Shown here: one piece after another, positions 37,873 through 47,250 of the stretch
How the letters are laid out: each line of letters opens with the position of its first letter
Position numbering within the stretch: position 1 is the first letter of the stretch
Origin: Okeania sp. SIO2B3
GTDB lineage: Bacteria > Cyanobacteriota > Cyanobacteriia > Cyanobacteriales > Microcoleaceae
DNA: 64,000 bases
Direction of reading: 5' to 3'
NCBI RefSeq assembly: GCF_010672525.1
Contig: NZ_JAAHGH010000001.1
Span: 135,097-199,096 of the forward strand
The notes under the pieces: model-generated
Databases searched by the model: none
The model's input: only the letters and a program-made list of their open reading frames with translations
What the model was told of the DNA's origin: nothing
Made by a program: the position numbers and the translations under genes

Positions 37873-38154
37873 TAGGGTTTGCTGAAAGAGTCTTATGGGT
37901 AAGGGTAGGAGACAGGAAACAACCCACCCCTCGCCCCTCCACAGTCGGGGGAGGGGAAGACAGGAGACAGAAGAAATGGGAATGAGTGAGAAGGTAGGAG
38001 TAAGTAATTGTCAGAATGATTTTTCTGCTTAACTATGAGTCTAAAATACGCTCCTTTTTGAGCGTTTTAGACGTGATAACAGGCACTTTTTTTGAACCAA
38101 AAAAGGCTAAAGTATTTATATGTCAATGCTGTTAGATGTAATCAGCAAGCCCTA
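37873..38154 (+). repeat. Family C repeat, copy 4
   Basis: TAGGGTTTGCTGAAAGAGTC start and AATCAGCAAGCCCTA end. Contains ACCCACCCCTCGCCCCTCCA and TACGCTCCTTTTTGAGCGTT, in the family C order. 38155-38456 beyond it is AT-rich with ATTAATA heptamers (38233-38262) and no gene. Confidence 0.85.
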
Positions 38155-38456
38155 TTTATTTACACCGATCTGCGGTCAACTATACTTGAAATATTATTCT
38201 ATGCAGCTTCATTTAAAGAAGGAGAGGTCATAATTAATAATTAATAATTAATTATTAATTATTGAAATAGCTTTAGAGGTGCAGTATTTCTAGAAGGAGA
38301 TCATACAACTAATTCAATAATTTGTATAAGTAAAGAACCTGGAATAATTACGCCAGAAATAATACTGAGAGGAAAAAAGCCTATATGTAGCAATAATTCA
38401 TCTGCTACTTAAAATTAGTAGGGAGTGGCGCATAGCTCCCTACTTAATTAACTTAG

Positions 38457-39008
38457 TTAACTCTGTTGCAATTCATCTAAACGTGCTAAAACTTCTTGAC
38501 TATGAATAGGCGGTCTTACTCCTAGAAAAATTTCCTCTAACATTCCATCTGGATCGATAATAAAAGTATGTCGCATTGAGAAAAAATTCATCCACGAACC
38601 GTAAGCTTTACTAACACTTCCATCCGTATCAGCTAACAATGGAAATTTCAATCCTTCAGAATCACAAAATTCTGCATGGGAGTCTATATCATCTGCACTA
38701 ACACCTAAAATTTGAGCATTTCTAGAAATATATTTTGGTAAATCTTGTTGAAACCTACGCGCCTCAATAGTACAACCAGAAGTAAAATCTTTAGGATAAA
38801 AATAAAGCACTACCCACTTACCCTGATAATCAGATAAAGAAATTTCTCCATCTCCAGTATTTGTGGGTAAAGTAAATTCTGGTGCTGGTTGGTTTAACTC
38901 CGGTAATTTGCCTCCAAGTGCCCAAGTATTAGGAATAAAGTTAAACCAAGTTATCAAAGCTAAACAACTAGCTAAAAATATACTAATTAGATTCCGACGG
39001 GTGGTCAT
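38457..39008 (-). CDS. Peroxiredoxin of the PrxQ/BCP type, exported
   Basis: A 183-residue thiol peroxidase. An N-terminal hydrophobic segment (RRNLISIFLASCLALITWFN) resembles a signal peptide or anchor, pointing to the thylakoid lumen or periplasm. The peroxidatic Cys is C79 in YPKDFTSGCTIEA. The usual second Cys five residues later is absent (EARRF); another, C115, lies 36 residues on in SHAEFCDSEGL, the spacing of PrxQ forms whose resolving Cys is in helix alpha-3. So it is probably a 2-Cys enzyme of that subtype. Single gene. Confidence 0.92.
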   Translation of the reverse strand: MTTRRNLISIFLASCLALITWFNFIPNTWALGGKLPELNQPAPEFTLPTNTGDGEISLSDYQGKWVVLYFYPKDFTSGCTIEARRFQQDLPKYISRNAQILGVSADDIDSHAEFCDSEGLKFPLLADTDGSVSKAYGSWMNFFSMRHTFIIDPDGMLEEIFLGVRPPIHSQEVLARLDELQQS

Positions 39009-39319
39009 AATTTACGATGAAAACTCTACTTTATATAAGTTTACTTGAAGAAGGCAGAAGGGAAAATTTCTGATGGATAGTCTTCAAAAGGCCACTCCGT
39101 GTCTTATAACCCCAAGCAATTTTCAGCACCGCAAGTGACGGTGGGGTATTAAACCCATATTAAAGATAAATTTAGGAACAAATTTTCTATGGGGAAATTG
39201 TTCAAATCTAATATTTCGGATTTTGAGGAAAAATAGCGTTTATCAGAAAAGCAAGAAAATTTATTTTTATTATATAATAAGCAACTTGTACAAAAACTTT
39301 ACCCATAAAATTAGGAAAA
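39009..39319. other. Spacer upstream of the first cyclophilin-RTX gene
   Basis: 311 bp, AT-rich, no gene or named repeat. It separates the divergent peroxiredoxin and cyclophilin-RTX genes and should carry both promoters. Confidence 0.5.
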
Positions 39320-40681
39320 ATGGAAGAAGATTTACCACAAATATCAAGTCCGGCAACAGTATTAATGGTTATCGACAATCAAATAGTTACTATAGAAGTT
39401 GATGGTATAAATGCACCAATAACTGGAGGTAATTTTGTTGATTTAGTAGAACGAAATTTTTATGATGGTGTTAGATTTCATCGCATCGAAAATCAACCAC
39501 AATTTTCATTAGTTCAAGCAGGAGACCCTTTCAGTAGAAATCCAGATATTCCTTTGGAACTTTTAGGAAGTAGTGATTTTGTCGATCCACTAACAAATGA
39601 AACTCGATTTATTCCTTTAGAAATTCGGCCGTTAGGACTTGGGCAAGAAATTATTTACAATCAAATAGTTTCTCCTCCAGTACAACTGCCAAATGTAGTA
39701 GGTGCAATTGGAATGGCTCGTGCAACAGAGTTAAATTCTGCATCTTCTCAATTTTATATTCCCTTGAATGATTTATCATTCTTAGATGGTAGTTTTGCCA
39801 TATTTGGTAATGTAATAGATGGGTTGGATGTTATAGAAGAAATAGAATTAGGCGATAGTATTACTGCTGCGAGAGTTACTCAAGGAATAGTTCCTAGTCG
39901 AGTTTCACAAATTATTACTGATACTACTCTGCTCAATAATTTTATTAATATTGTTAATCGTGCCAATATTCCATTACCTATTGATTTCTTTCAAGTTTTA
40001 ACAGAAGGAGACGATATTTTTCCAATTTCCACAGAATTATCTCAAGAAGTATTTGGTGTCTTGGGATTAGAAGGAAATGATGAAATTACAGGTTCAATAC
40101 TTAATGATGTAATTAATGGTAATCAAGGAGATGATAGTTTAAATGGTGGAGATAGTTCTGATTATCTTCGGGGTGGAAAAGGATTTGATTTATTATCTGG
40201 TGGTCTCGATGATGATATTCTGAATGGGAACTTAGATAATGATACTTTATTTGGTGATGGAGGAGATGATTTTTTACGCGGTGGTAAAGATAGCGATGTA
40301 TTAAGTGGTGGGGAAGGAAATGATATTTTAATTGGTGATGCTGGTACGGATAATTTATTAGGTGAAGCAGGTGCAGATACTTTTATTTTGACCTTAATAG
40401 AAAATGAAGAAAATAATGCAGATATAATTGCAGATTTTAATTTTTCGGAAGGGGATAGAATAGGTATTTCGGTGCAAATTTCTTCTCTGTCTTTTACTCA
40501 AGAAGAAAATGATACAGTAATTCAATTAGAAGGTGAAACAGAGGAAGATAATATCATTCTTGGTACTGTTAATAATTCCACAGCAGAAGAAGTTAGAAGC
40601 GCCAGTTTCTTTGTCGATTTTACTACTATTTCTGTTCCTGATGCACTGCCTTTTGGAGATGCAGCTTTGAGAATTGGATAA
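39320..40681 (+). CDS. Cyclophilin-type peptidyl-prolyl isomerase fused to RTX calcium repeats (1)
   Basis: A 453-residue fusion. Residues about 10-205 are a cyclophilin domain (NFVDLVERNFYDGVRFHRIE, QAGDP, SSQFYIPLND). Residues about 245-350 carry GGxGxDxLx RTX repeats (LNGGDSSDYLRGGKGFDLLS and others), which bind Ca and usually mark type I secreted proteins; a C-terminal beta tail follows. No Sec signal, as expected for type I secretion. The active-site FHR is present. Proline isomerase fused to a Ca-binding tail suggests an extracellular foldase. A second copy lies 556 bp downstream. No T1SS genes are nearby. Confidence 0.88.
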   Translation: MEEDLPQISSPATVLMVIDNQIVTIEVDGINAPITGGNFVDLVERNFYDGVRFHRIENQPQFSLVQAGDPFSRNPDIPLELLGSSDFVDPLTNETRFIPLEIRPLGLGQEIIYNQIVSPPVQLPNVVGAIGMARATELNSASSQFYIPLNDLSFLDGSFAIFGNVIDGLDVIEEIELGDSITAARVTQGIVPSRVSQIITDTTLLNNFINIVNRANIPLPIDFFQVLTEGDDIFPISTELSQEVFGVLGLEGNDEITGSILNDVINGNQGDDSLNGGDSSDYLRGGKGFDLLSGGLDDDILNGNLDNDTLFGDGGDDFLRGGKDSDVLSGGEGNDILIGDAGTDNLLGEAGADTFILTLIENEENNADIIADFNFSEGDRIGISVQISSLSFTQEENDTVIQLEGETEEDNIILGTVNNSTAEEVRSASFFVDFTTISVPDALPFGDAALRIG

Positions 40682-40687
40682 TTTAAA

Positions 40688-40866
40688 CAATTAATAATTA
40701 ATAATTAATAATTAATAATTGCCTATCCTTGAAAATGGATAGGATTGACTAATTATGAAAAATTTTTCTCTCTTGGTCGATTGGATATGGCGCAGGTTTC
40801 GGAGCCATCCCTCGACCGCTTGTTTCTCTTTGAAAGGAGAGGCTTTAAAGGTTAATTATTCCGTAA
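40688..40866 (+). repeat. Family A repeat, copy 5, with palindromic cassette
   Basis: ATTAATA heptamers, AAAATGGATAGGATTGACTA core, palindromic cassette 40775-40817 (GGTCGATTGGATATGGCGCA to TCGACC), the CTCTTTGAAAGGAG palindrome, GGCTTTAAAGG and ATTCCGTAA. Begins 6 bp after the first cyclophilin-RTX stop. 40867-41237 beyond it is non-coding. Confidence 0.88.
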
Positions 40867-41237
40867 AGTAAAGTATTTGAGTTTTAACTGAAGCTATAGC
40901 AATCCTATTTAATTTGTAATATTTTGATGGTAGGGGCGAACTGTCGTTCGCTCGTACAGGAGTCAGGAATCATAATTTTAAAGGTTTTCAGTTCAAATTA
41001 ACTAACTATTATAAAAATTGTTTGTTACAAGCAATTTAGGATTGCTATAAATCAGCTCTTAAACTTTGCTATGCAAGAGTGAAAAAAATCATGGAGTGTT
41101 CGAAAATAATTAAAAGAAGTTTATCCTCTTTTAAATTGACTTTTTTCATGTATTTAAGCAGTTTTGTCGCCAACAAAATTTAAGGATAGAATATAATAAA
41201 GTAGCAAATTTTGGAAAACTAAGGAACTAATTAACAA

Positions 41238-42914
41238 ATGGACGAAGAAAAAAGTACCGCAGAATATTTAGAAGAGCTAGAATTAGCTGATTTAGAAGGC
41301 CAAGAAGTCACTGTAGAAATGGTGGTACAGAGGGTCTCCCAGGAAGAAGAAGAAGAAAATGAAGAAAATGAAGAAGAGGAAAATGAAAATGAAGAAGAGC
41401 GTGGTGAGAGAGAAAAAATTACTGTTACACTCAATTCTGCCGCTGCTCCAGTCACAGCAGCAAACTTTGTCGATCTGGTAGAGCAAAATTTCTATGATGC
41501 TCTGGCATTCCATCGGTTTGTAGATGGTTTTGTAGTTCAAGGTGGCGACCCCCAGGGAAGAGATCCTGATTTTTTGATTGAAGATTTAGGCTCAGGAAAA
41601 TTTGTTAACCCCGCAACAGAGGCACCACGGGAAATACCTTTGGAAATTCAAGTTGCAGAAACAGGAGAAATTGTCTATAACGAGGTAGTTGCCGATCCAG
41701 TAGAGCTATCCCATGAAGCAGGGGTAATAGCGATGGCTCGCTCTCAAGCACTAGATACAGCTTCTTCACAATTTTACTTCTCTTTAGATAATATTGCCGA
41801 TCAACTGGATGGCAGTTATGCAGTATTCGGTGAAGTGACTGAAGGTTTTGATTTTGTGCAAGAGATTCGAGAGGGCGATCGCATTCTTGTAGCTAGGGTA
41901 GTTGACGGAGATATATCTAGTAGAACTTCAGAGATAGCTACTGACTCAGATTTACTCAATGATTGGGTTAATGCGGACAATGAAGTGAAGGTATCTTATG
42001 TTCTTGCTATGGATGAAGATACTGAAAATGAAAATGATGATAGCGATGCTAATTCAGCCCCGGATGATATTGTTGAGACATCTATACTAAATAATGATAC
42101 TATCCTTTCCAGTCAAATTACGCAAACTATTGATGAAGAAGTTGAAGGAGAAGAAGAGGTTGAAGGAGAAGAAGAAGGAGAAGGAGAAGAAAATTCAGAC
42201 AGTGAAGATGATGATGAGGGTGATGAAATAGCTAGCGCTGTTGATGAAGATGAAGATGAAGAACCAGAAGAAACAACTGAGGTAGCTGAAAATGATGACA
42301 GTGAGAGCGTGCTGGATATAGATGTTGTTGATTCTTCTTTCACAACCACTATTGGAACAGAGAGTGATGATGTTATTGATGTTTTTGAAATAAGCGATGC
42401 TGATACTGATTCATCTTTCGCAATTATGGGTTTGGCAGGTGATGATGAAATATCTGGTGGTAATGGTACAGATATCCTGAGTGGTAATGAAGGTGATGAT
42501 ATAGTTAGCGGTCGTGACGGTCGAGACTTTCTGCGAGGTGGAAAAGGTGATGATGAATTAATAGGTGGCAAAGGAGGCGATATTCTAATTGGCGATCATG
42601 GTATTGATATCCTGACTGGTGGTTTGGGTGCAGATAGTTTTATTCTGCGAGCTAATATTATTGATGGCATAGAAGAAATAGACGAAGCTGACTTGATTAC
42701 TGATTTTAATGTCGCAGATAACGATCAAATTATCGTGGTTGCTAATTTCATTCCTTCTGAAGGGTTAACTTATGAATTATTCGGTGATGACACAGTAATT
42801 AGACTGTCCGACAGTGGATTTATATTAGGAGTAGTTTCAGAGACTTCTATAGAAGATGTTGAAAATAACATTTTTGCAGTAAGTCCTGATGATTATGCTC
42901 TCCGTCTTGGTTAA
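41238..42914 (+). CDS. Cyclophilin-type peptidyl-prolyl isomerase fused to RTX calcium repeats (2)
   Basis: A 558-residue paralogue of 39320-40681. The cyclophilin domain (about 22-235) keeps FHRFVDGFVVQGGD, closer to the canonical Arg/Phe/Gln active site than paralogue 1. Two strongly acidic inserts differ from paralogue 1: a Glu/Asn run near 34-55 inside the first strand and a Glu/Asp region near 255-370. RTX repeats at about 385-470 (SGGNGTDILSGNEGDDIVSG) and the same C-terminal tail ending DYALRLG. The acidic stretches would hold additional calcium. Family A copy 6 starts 6 bp after its stop. Confidence 0.88.
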   Translation: MDEEKSTAEYLEELELADLEGQEVTVEMVVQRVSQEEEEENEENEEEENENEEERGEREKITVTLNSAAAPVTAANFVDLVEQNFYDALAFHRFVDGFVVQGGDPQGRDPDFLIEDLGSGKFVNPATEAPREIPLEIQVAETGEIVYNEVVADPVELSHEAGVIAMARSQALDTASSQFYFSLDNIADQLDGSYAVFGEVTEGFDFVQEIREGDRILVARVVDGDISSRTSEIATDSDLLNDWVNADNEVKVSYVLAMDEDTENENDDSDANSAPDDIVETSILNNDTILSSQITQTIDEEVEGEEEVEGEEEGEGEENSDSEDDDEGDEIASAVDEDEDEEPEETTEVAENDDSESVLDIDVVDSSFTTTIGTESDDVIDVFEISDADTDSSFAIMGLAGDDEISGGNGTDILSGNEGDDIVSGRDGRDFLRGGKGDDELIGGKGGDILIGDHGIDILTGGLGADSFILRANIIDGIEEIDEADLITDFNVADNDQIIVVANFIPSEGLTYELFGDDTVIRLSDSGFILGVVSETSIEDVENNIFAVSPDDYALRLG

Positions 42915-42920
42915 GGGATG

Positions 42921-43069
42921 TTCAATAATTAATAATTAATAATTAATAATTAATAATTAATAATTAACAAATACATCTCCTTGAAAACGGATAGGATTGA
43001 CGCGGAGCGTGAAAATTTTTTCTTCTTTCTCCTTTAAAGGAGAGGCTTTAAACCTGAATTATTCGGTAA
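42921..43069 (+). repeat. Family A repeat, copy 6
   Basis: TTCAATAATTAATAATTAAT heptamers, AAAACGGATAGGATTGACGC core, T-run, CTCCTTTAAAGGAG palindrome, GGCTTTAAACC and ATTCGGTAA. Begins just after the second cyclophilin-RTX gene, as copy 5 does after the first. The remainder of the spacer to 43364 holds GGGGAGTAGGGGAGCGG and GACTTCTGACTT fragments and no gene. Confidence 0.88.
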
Positions 43070-43364
43070 GATTAAAAGGGTTATTTAGTTCGCTAGACAA
43101 TTTTTACAAAATATTACATAAAAGTTGTACTAGCGAATTTTATATTATTATATTGATTTTGGATAAAGTTTCTTTTTTATAGCAAAAGGGGAGTAGGGGA
43201 GCGGGGGAGTAGGGAAAATAGAAAGATTTACTGTTTAAGCAAGAGGATAAGTTTTTTCATTACTAATTTGACTTCTGACTTGGGGACTTCTGACTTCGTT
43301 AAGCTGTTTTCTACCTTCATAGGTTCAAAAAGATGTAATTTAAATTCAATCAAAATAACGAGAT

Positions 43365-44045
43365 ATGATGAAATTTTTAGCCGCTATTACCTTAGCCATT
43401 TCTTTAATTTATTTTAGTTTATCCATACCAGTCATAGCAGCTAATTCTGAAGATATTAATCATCTACTACAAGATAATTGGTGCGTATCATTTTTATGGA
43501 AACAGTGCGATTTAAGTGAGATAGATTTACATGAAACTAATCTAAGTAATGCGAATCTTTCGGGAGCTAATTTAACTGGTGCAAATTTCCAGGGTGCAGA
43601 TTTGAATGGTGTTAACTTTTCGGGAGCTAATTTAACAGGAGCTAATTTAACAGGAGCTAATTTATACAGAGCAGATATTAATAGAGCTAATTTAACAAAT
43701 TCAAACTTAAGTAACACTCGTTTGTTGGAAGCTGACCTAACTTTAGCAGATTTAAGTAATGCCAATTTAGTTAATGCTAATTTGTTAGAAGCAAGACTCT
43801 GGGGAGCAAATCTAGAAAAGGCTAATTTAAGTAATGCTAGTCTCCGTGGTACTAACTTGGAATATGCTAATCTTGCTGATACTAATTTGAATGGAACAGA
43901 TTTTCATAGTTTCTATTTCCGGGGTTATAAACAAGAAACTAATTTAAGTAATGCTAATTTGGAAGGTGCAATTATTACTGATGTAGATTTAAATGGAGTA
44001 ATTATGAGAGGAACAATTATGCCTGATGGTTCAATTAATGATTAG
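43365..44045 (+). CDS. Secreted pentapeptide-repeat protein
   Basis: A 226-residue protein with an N-terminal signal peptide (MMKFLAAITLAISLIYFSLS, ending near IPVIAA) and two Cys residues (NWCVSFLWKQCDLSEID) before a pentapeptide beta helix of about 30 repeats (A(N/D)LSG type, residues 55-200). Periplasmic or lumenal. It is not a close relative of the two long pentapeptide proteins at 31298-35084. It keeps regular repeats up to a short tail (MRGTIMPDGSIND). Function unknown. Single gene. Confidence 0.85.
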   Translation: MMKFLAAITLAISLIYFSLSIPVIAANSEDINHLLQDNWCVSFLWKQCDLSEIDLHETNLSNANLSGANLTGANFQGADLNGVNFSGANLTGANLTGANLYRADINRANLTNSNLSNTRLLEADLTLADLSNANLVNANLLEARLWGANLEKANLSNASLRGTNLEYANLADTNLNGTDFHSFYFRGYKQETNLSNANLEGAIITDVDLNGVIMRGTIMPDGSIND

Positions 44046-44337
44046 TTAAGTAGTAGTCATTTTAGTTATCGGTTCTCATAATTCAGGAGGGATTTTTTTT
44101 GATTGTACTATTAAGCAAACATAAGACAAAGTTTATTGTGATAAATCTTAATTTATAGGGATTCTCATATTAATGAGATACAGTATTTTTTTCCTTTTGT
44201 TTATTCCCTATTCCAGTGTTCCTTAAAATCAAAAACTTTTATCTATTTGAGAAATTATATATAACTAATTAGGGATAGGTTTTTTGCCAAACTTACCCCT
44301 ACAATAACTTGATTAAACTTGATTTAATTTACTAAGG

Positions 44338-44820
44338 CTATTTTGTTATCTTGACTGGAATACAATCATGATAATCAGTACAGTTTCTCATTTCTAAATT
44401 ACCATAATTATCCCATTCAACATAAAAATTATCAGGTTTATAGTCAGGGTTTATCTTATTACTACCAGGATAAGTAGGTCTACTACCCTGAAGAGTATAA
44501 CCATTAGTATCTGGAACCATATTCATTTGTTGTTCGGCATAAACTTTTCTACCATTAGGTCCAGTGACATTGACAATCATAGTTCCAAAATTTCCATCCA
44601 TTCTTAAACGTCCCCTGTGTAACCACCCATTTACTCTCCATTGCAAATTCCACACTCCATTCATCCCTTCGTTCATTAGACCTGGACTTACACTTTTTGA
44701 CTGTCTTGGTTCTGCAAAAGCAACTTTCGTGGGAATTATAGTTGCAAATGACAAAGAAGTAGCAGTTAAAGCAACCAAACTGAGACTAATAATTTTGTTG
44801 AGGTTAGTTTGAGTATTCAT
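44338..44820 (-). CDS. Secreted hypothetical protein
   Basis: A 160-residue protein with a signal peptide (LISLVALTATSLSFATIIPT-like hydrophobic core, cleavage near AFA). The mature part has many Trp, Gly and Asn residues (GVWNLQWRVNGWLHRGRLRM) and looks all-beta. A CTDYHDC pair near the C-terminus could form a disulfide. I do not recognise a named family. It stands alone between the secreted pentapeptide gene and the methyltransferase, transcribed oppositely to both. Confidence 0.65.
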   Translation of the reverse strand: MNTQTNLNKIISLSLVALTATSLSFATIIPTKVAFAEPRQSKSVSPGLMNEGMNGVWNLQWRVNGWLHRGRLRMDGNFGTMIVNVTGPNGRKVYAEQQMNMVPDTNGYTLQGSRPTYPGSNKINPDYKPDNFYVEWDNYGNLEMRNCTDYHDCIPVKITK

Positions 44821-44997
44821 CTAAAGTTCTCTAGGAATTAATTGGGTTATTTATTTCTGTTTGATAGTTCTAAGATGAGACAGTAAATTCCGGGTAAAAA
44901 TTATAAACCGTTCCTAATTGGGTGATTTTTACCTCTTCCTTATGGTTAAGGTGATTCAAAGAAATATATAAAACTATAGGAGTGGTATTGATGAAGC
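44821..44997. other. Spacer upstream of the secreted hypothetical gene
   Basis: AT-rich, no gene seen; likely holds the promoter of the leftward gene at 44338-44820. It runs into the family A copy at 44998. Confidence 0.5.
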
Positions 44998-45315
44998 TTA
45001 CCGAATAATTAGTAATTAAATAATTCTATAGCAATATGATTTTAGTTGTGAGATATTGGAAACTTTTAGGCAATAGCTCCGGAAGGTAACAGGCAACAGA
45101 GAAGAAGAAAAAAACGTATCATATGAATGTAATAATTGCTATATTCTATACTTTTAAGGAATACTTTAATTCTCACAACTGATTCCTGATTGCTATAGTT
45201 TAAAGCTTCCCCTTTTAAGAGGAAAAAAGAAATAATATGTCCTTATATTCAATTCCGTAACGGTTAAAATCCAAGGTAATTATCAATTATCCATTATCAA
45301 TTATCAATTAATGAA
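44998..45315 (-). repeat. Family A repeat, copy 7, split by a family E element
   Basis: Inverted copy: TTACCGAATAATTAGTAATT at the left, then the family E element (45026-45198), then AAAGCTTCCCCTTTTAAGAG, GAATTCCGTAACGGTTAAAA-type core and TTATCAATTATCAATTAATGAA at the right. The last bases contain the ATG (45311) of the DNA methyltransferase. Confidence 0.85.
45026..45198. repeat. Family E repeat nested in family A copy 7
   Basis: A 173-bp element with imperfect terminal inverted repeats of about 27 bp: CTATAGCAATATGATTTTAG at the left and its complement, CTCACAACTGATTCCTGATT then GCTATAG, at the right. It interrupts the family A copy, so it inserted later. No gene inside. Confidence 0.8.
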
Positions 45316-46483
45316 TTATCTTGACTTTTTTAGTGGTGCAGGTGGTTGGGGTTGTGGATTACAAATGCTTGGATTAAAACATTTAGGTTCCTATGATATA
45401 AATGAATCAGCTTGTCGCACAGCTAGAGCTAATTTAGGTAATCAAATCTTTTGCCTAGATTTAACTAAATTTAATCCAGATAAAAACTTACTTAATCCTG
45501 ACTTAATAGTAGGTAGTCCTCCATGTCAAGGTTTTAGTAATGAGGGTTATAAAAAAGAAAAAGACCCTCGAAATAGTCTAGTTTGGACGTTTTTTAATCT
45601 TGTAGAAATGCTTTCTCCTCAAGTGTGGATATTTGAAAATGTACCTGGTTTTAAACGACTATATAATGGTGTTTATTATCAAGCTCTTAAAAGTCGCCTT
45701 AATTCAATGTCTTATTACTGGAATTCATGTTTAATTGATGCAAGTCATTATGGAGTACCACAAAAACGTCAAAGATTTTTTGTAATAGGAGCAAAAGAAT
45801 TTAAACCGGAAAAACCAAAGGCAACTCATTCAGAATTTGGTGAGGTTTTAGGTACAGAAAAAGCAATTACTATTTGGCAAGCAATATCCGATCTAGCTCA
45901 AGTAGGAATTGGGGAAAAAGTAGGGATTTTTGATTATGATAAATTGCCTGAATTTGCATATCAAGTTTGGGCGAGAGAAGGGAGTAAAAATGTAGAAAAC
46001 CACACTACTCAAAATCATAGTCAAAGAGTTTTAGAAAAAATTAGTTCTGTTCCTATGGGAGAAGGAATGAAAGTATTTATAGACAAATATGAAGAGAATA
46101 AAGTAACTTATTGTGGAGGATATAGAAGAGCAAAAAAGGATCTACCTTCTTATACTGCTTATTGGACAAGAGGAATGACTTCTATTCATCCTGAAGAGAA
46201 TAGATTTTTATCGCCTAGAGAATGTGCTCGTATTCAATCATTTCCCGATCGCTTTATATTTAAGGGTACGACAATTGAGAACTACACACAAATTTGCAAT
46301 GCTGTACCGCCACTTCTAGCAAAAGCATTTGGTTCCTACATAATTAAAGTTTTCACAGCAGAAGAAATTAATCCTATTCCTTGGCATTTTTTGAGTAGTA
46401 ATAATCATCAAAACTACAGAGGGAAAGTTGATAGCAAAAGTGAGGATAATAATTTTCCAATTCAGTTAAAGTTACCATTTTGA
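45311..46483 (+). CDS. Orphan DNA (cytosine-5-)-methyltransferase
   Basis: A 390-residue C5 methyltransferase. Motif I DFFSGAGGWG (5-14), motif IV GSPPCQGFS with catalytic C72, motif VI FENVPG (108-113), motif VIII QKRQRFF and motif X NYTQICNAVPPLLAKAFGSY are all intact. No restriction gene is adjacent, so it is probably a solitary methyltransferase. Its target cannot be read; CGATCG, inside the abundant HIP1 site, is a testable guess. The ATG is made by the end of an inverted family A repeat, and the 3' end has been partly duplicated downstream. Confidence 0.93.
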   Translation: MNYLDFFSGAGGWGCGLQMLGLKHLGSYDINESACRTARANLGNQIFCLDLTKFNPDKNLLNPDLIVGSPPCQGFSNEGYKKEKDPRNSLVWTFFNLVEMLSPQVWIFENVPGFKRLYNGVYYQALKSRLNSMSYYWNSCLIDASHYGVPQKRQRFFVIGAKEFKPEKPKATHSEFGEVLGTEKAITIWQAISDLAQVGIGEKVGIFDYDKLPEFAYQVWAREGSKNVENHTTQNHSQRVLEKISSVPMGEGMKVFIDKYEENKVTYCGGYRRAKKDLPSYTAYWTRGMTSIHPEENRFLSPRECARIQSFPDRFIFKGTTIENYTQICNAVPPLLAKAFGSYIIKVFTAEEINPIPWHFLSSNNHQNYRGKVDSKSEDNNFPIQLKLPF

Positions 46484-46503
46484 ATTAGACATCTCCACCA
46501 AAT

Positions 46504-47245
46504 GAGGGAATAGGAAATACTCATTGATTTTAGACAAATATTTTGATGATTTTTCCTTCTTCCTTCTTCTTTATTCCTACATAATTAAAGTTTTAACAGT
46601 ATAAGAAATTAATCCTATTCCTTGGCATTTTTTGAGTATTAATAATCATCAAAACTATAGAGTGAAAGTTGATAGCAAAAGTGAGGATAATAATTTTCCA
46701 ATTCAGTTAAAATTACCATTTTAAATTAGACATCTCCACTAAATGAGGGAATAGGAAATACTCATTGATTTTAGACAAATATCTTGATGTTTTTTTCTTC
46801 TTCCTTCTTGCTTCTTCAGTCAAGAGGGAATAGGAAATACTCATTGATTTTAGACAAATATCTTGATGATTTTTCCTTCTTCCTTCTTGCTTCTTCAGTC
46901 AAGAGGGAATAGGAAATACTCATTGATTTTAGATAAATATCTTGATGATTTTTCCTTCTTCCTTCTTGCTTCTTCCTTCTTGCTTCTTCAGTCAAGAGGG
47001 AATAGGAAATACTCATTGATTTTAGACAAATATCTTGATGATTTTTCCTTCTTCCTTCTTGCTTCTTCAGTAAAGAGGGAATAGGAAATATTCATTGATT
47101 TTAGATAAATATCTTGATAATTTTTCCTTCTTGCTTCTTGCTTCTTGCTTCTTCGTTCTTGCTTATTCAGTAAAGAGGAAATAGGAAATACTCATTCATT
47201 TCAGACAAGTATCTTGATAATTTTTCCTTCTTCCCTCTTCCTTCT
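46504..47245 (+). repeat. Array of ~79-bp direct repeats
   Basis: Units beginning GAGGGAATAGGAAATACTCA start at 46504, 46745, 46824, 46903, 46996, 47075 and 47175 (last slightly altered, GAGGAAATAGG). Spacings are mostly 79 bp, with longer ones caused by the duplicated methyltransferase tail and added CTTCTTGCTTC runs. Each unit holds ATTGATTTTAGACAAATATC and a pyrimidine tract. It runs to the end of the glycosyltransferase gene. Confidence 0.9.
46576..46722 (+). pseudogene. Duplicated 3' fragment of the methyltransferase gene
   Basis: A second copy, 241 bp downstream, of the methyltransferase tail (from CCTACATAATTAAAGTTTT to CAGTTAAAATTACCATTTTA). It carries an early in-frame TAA (ACAGTATAA) and several substitutions, so it is a non-functional tail fragment. 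Confidence 0.85.
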
Positions 47246-47250
47246 TCCTT

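Noticed and set aside
42113-42571. Long Ser/Pro-rich frame on the minus strand
   Set aside because: Antisense to the acidic and RTX part of the second cyclophilin-RTX gene; codons for Asp/Glu read backwards give Ser. No start signal.
46504-47245. Regularly spaced repeats that could suggest a CRISPR array
   Set aside because: Units are about 79 bp with little unique sequence between them, and no cas genes are near. It is a direct-repeat array grown from a duplication.
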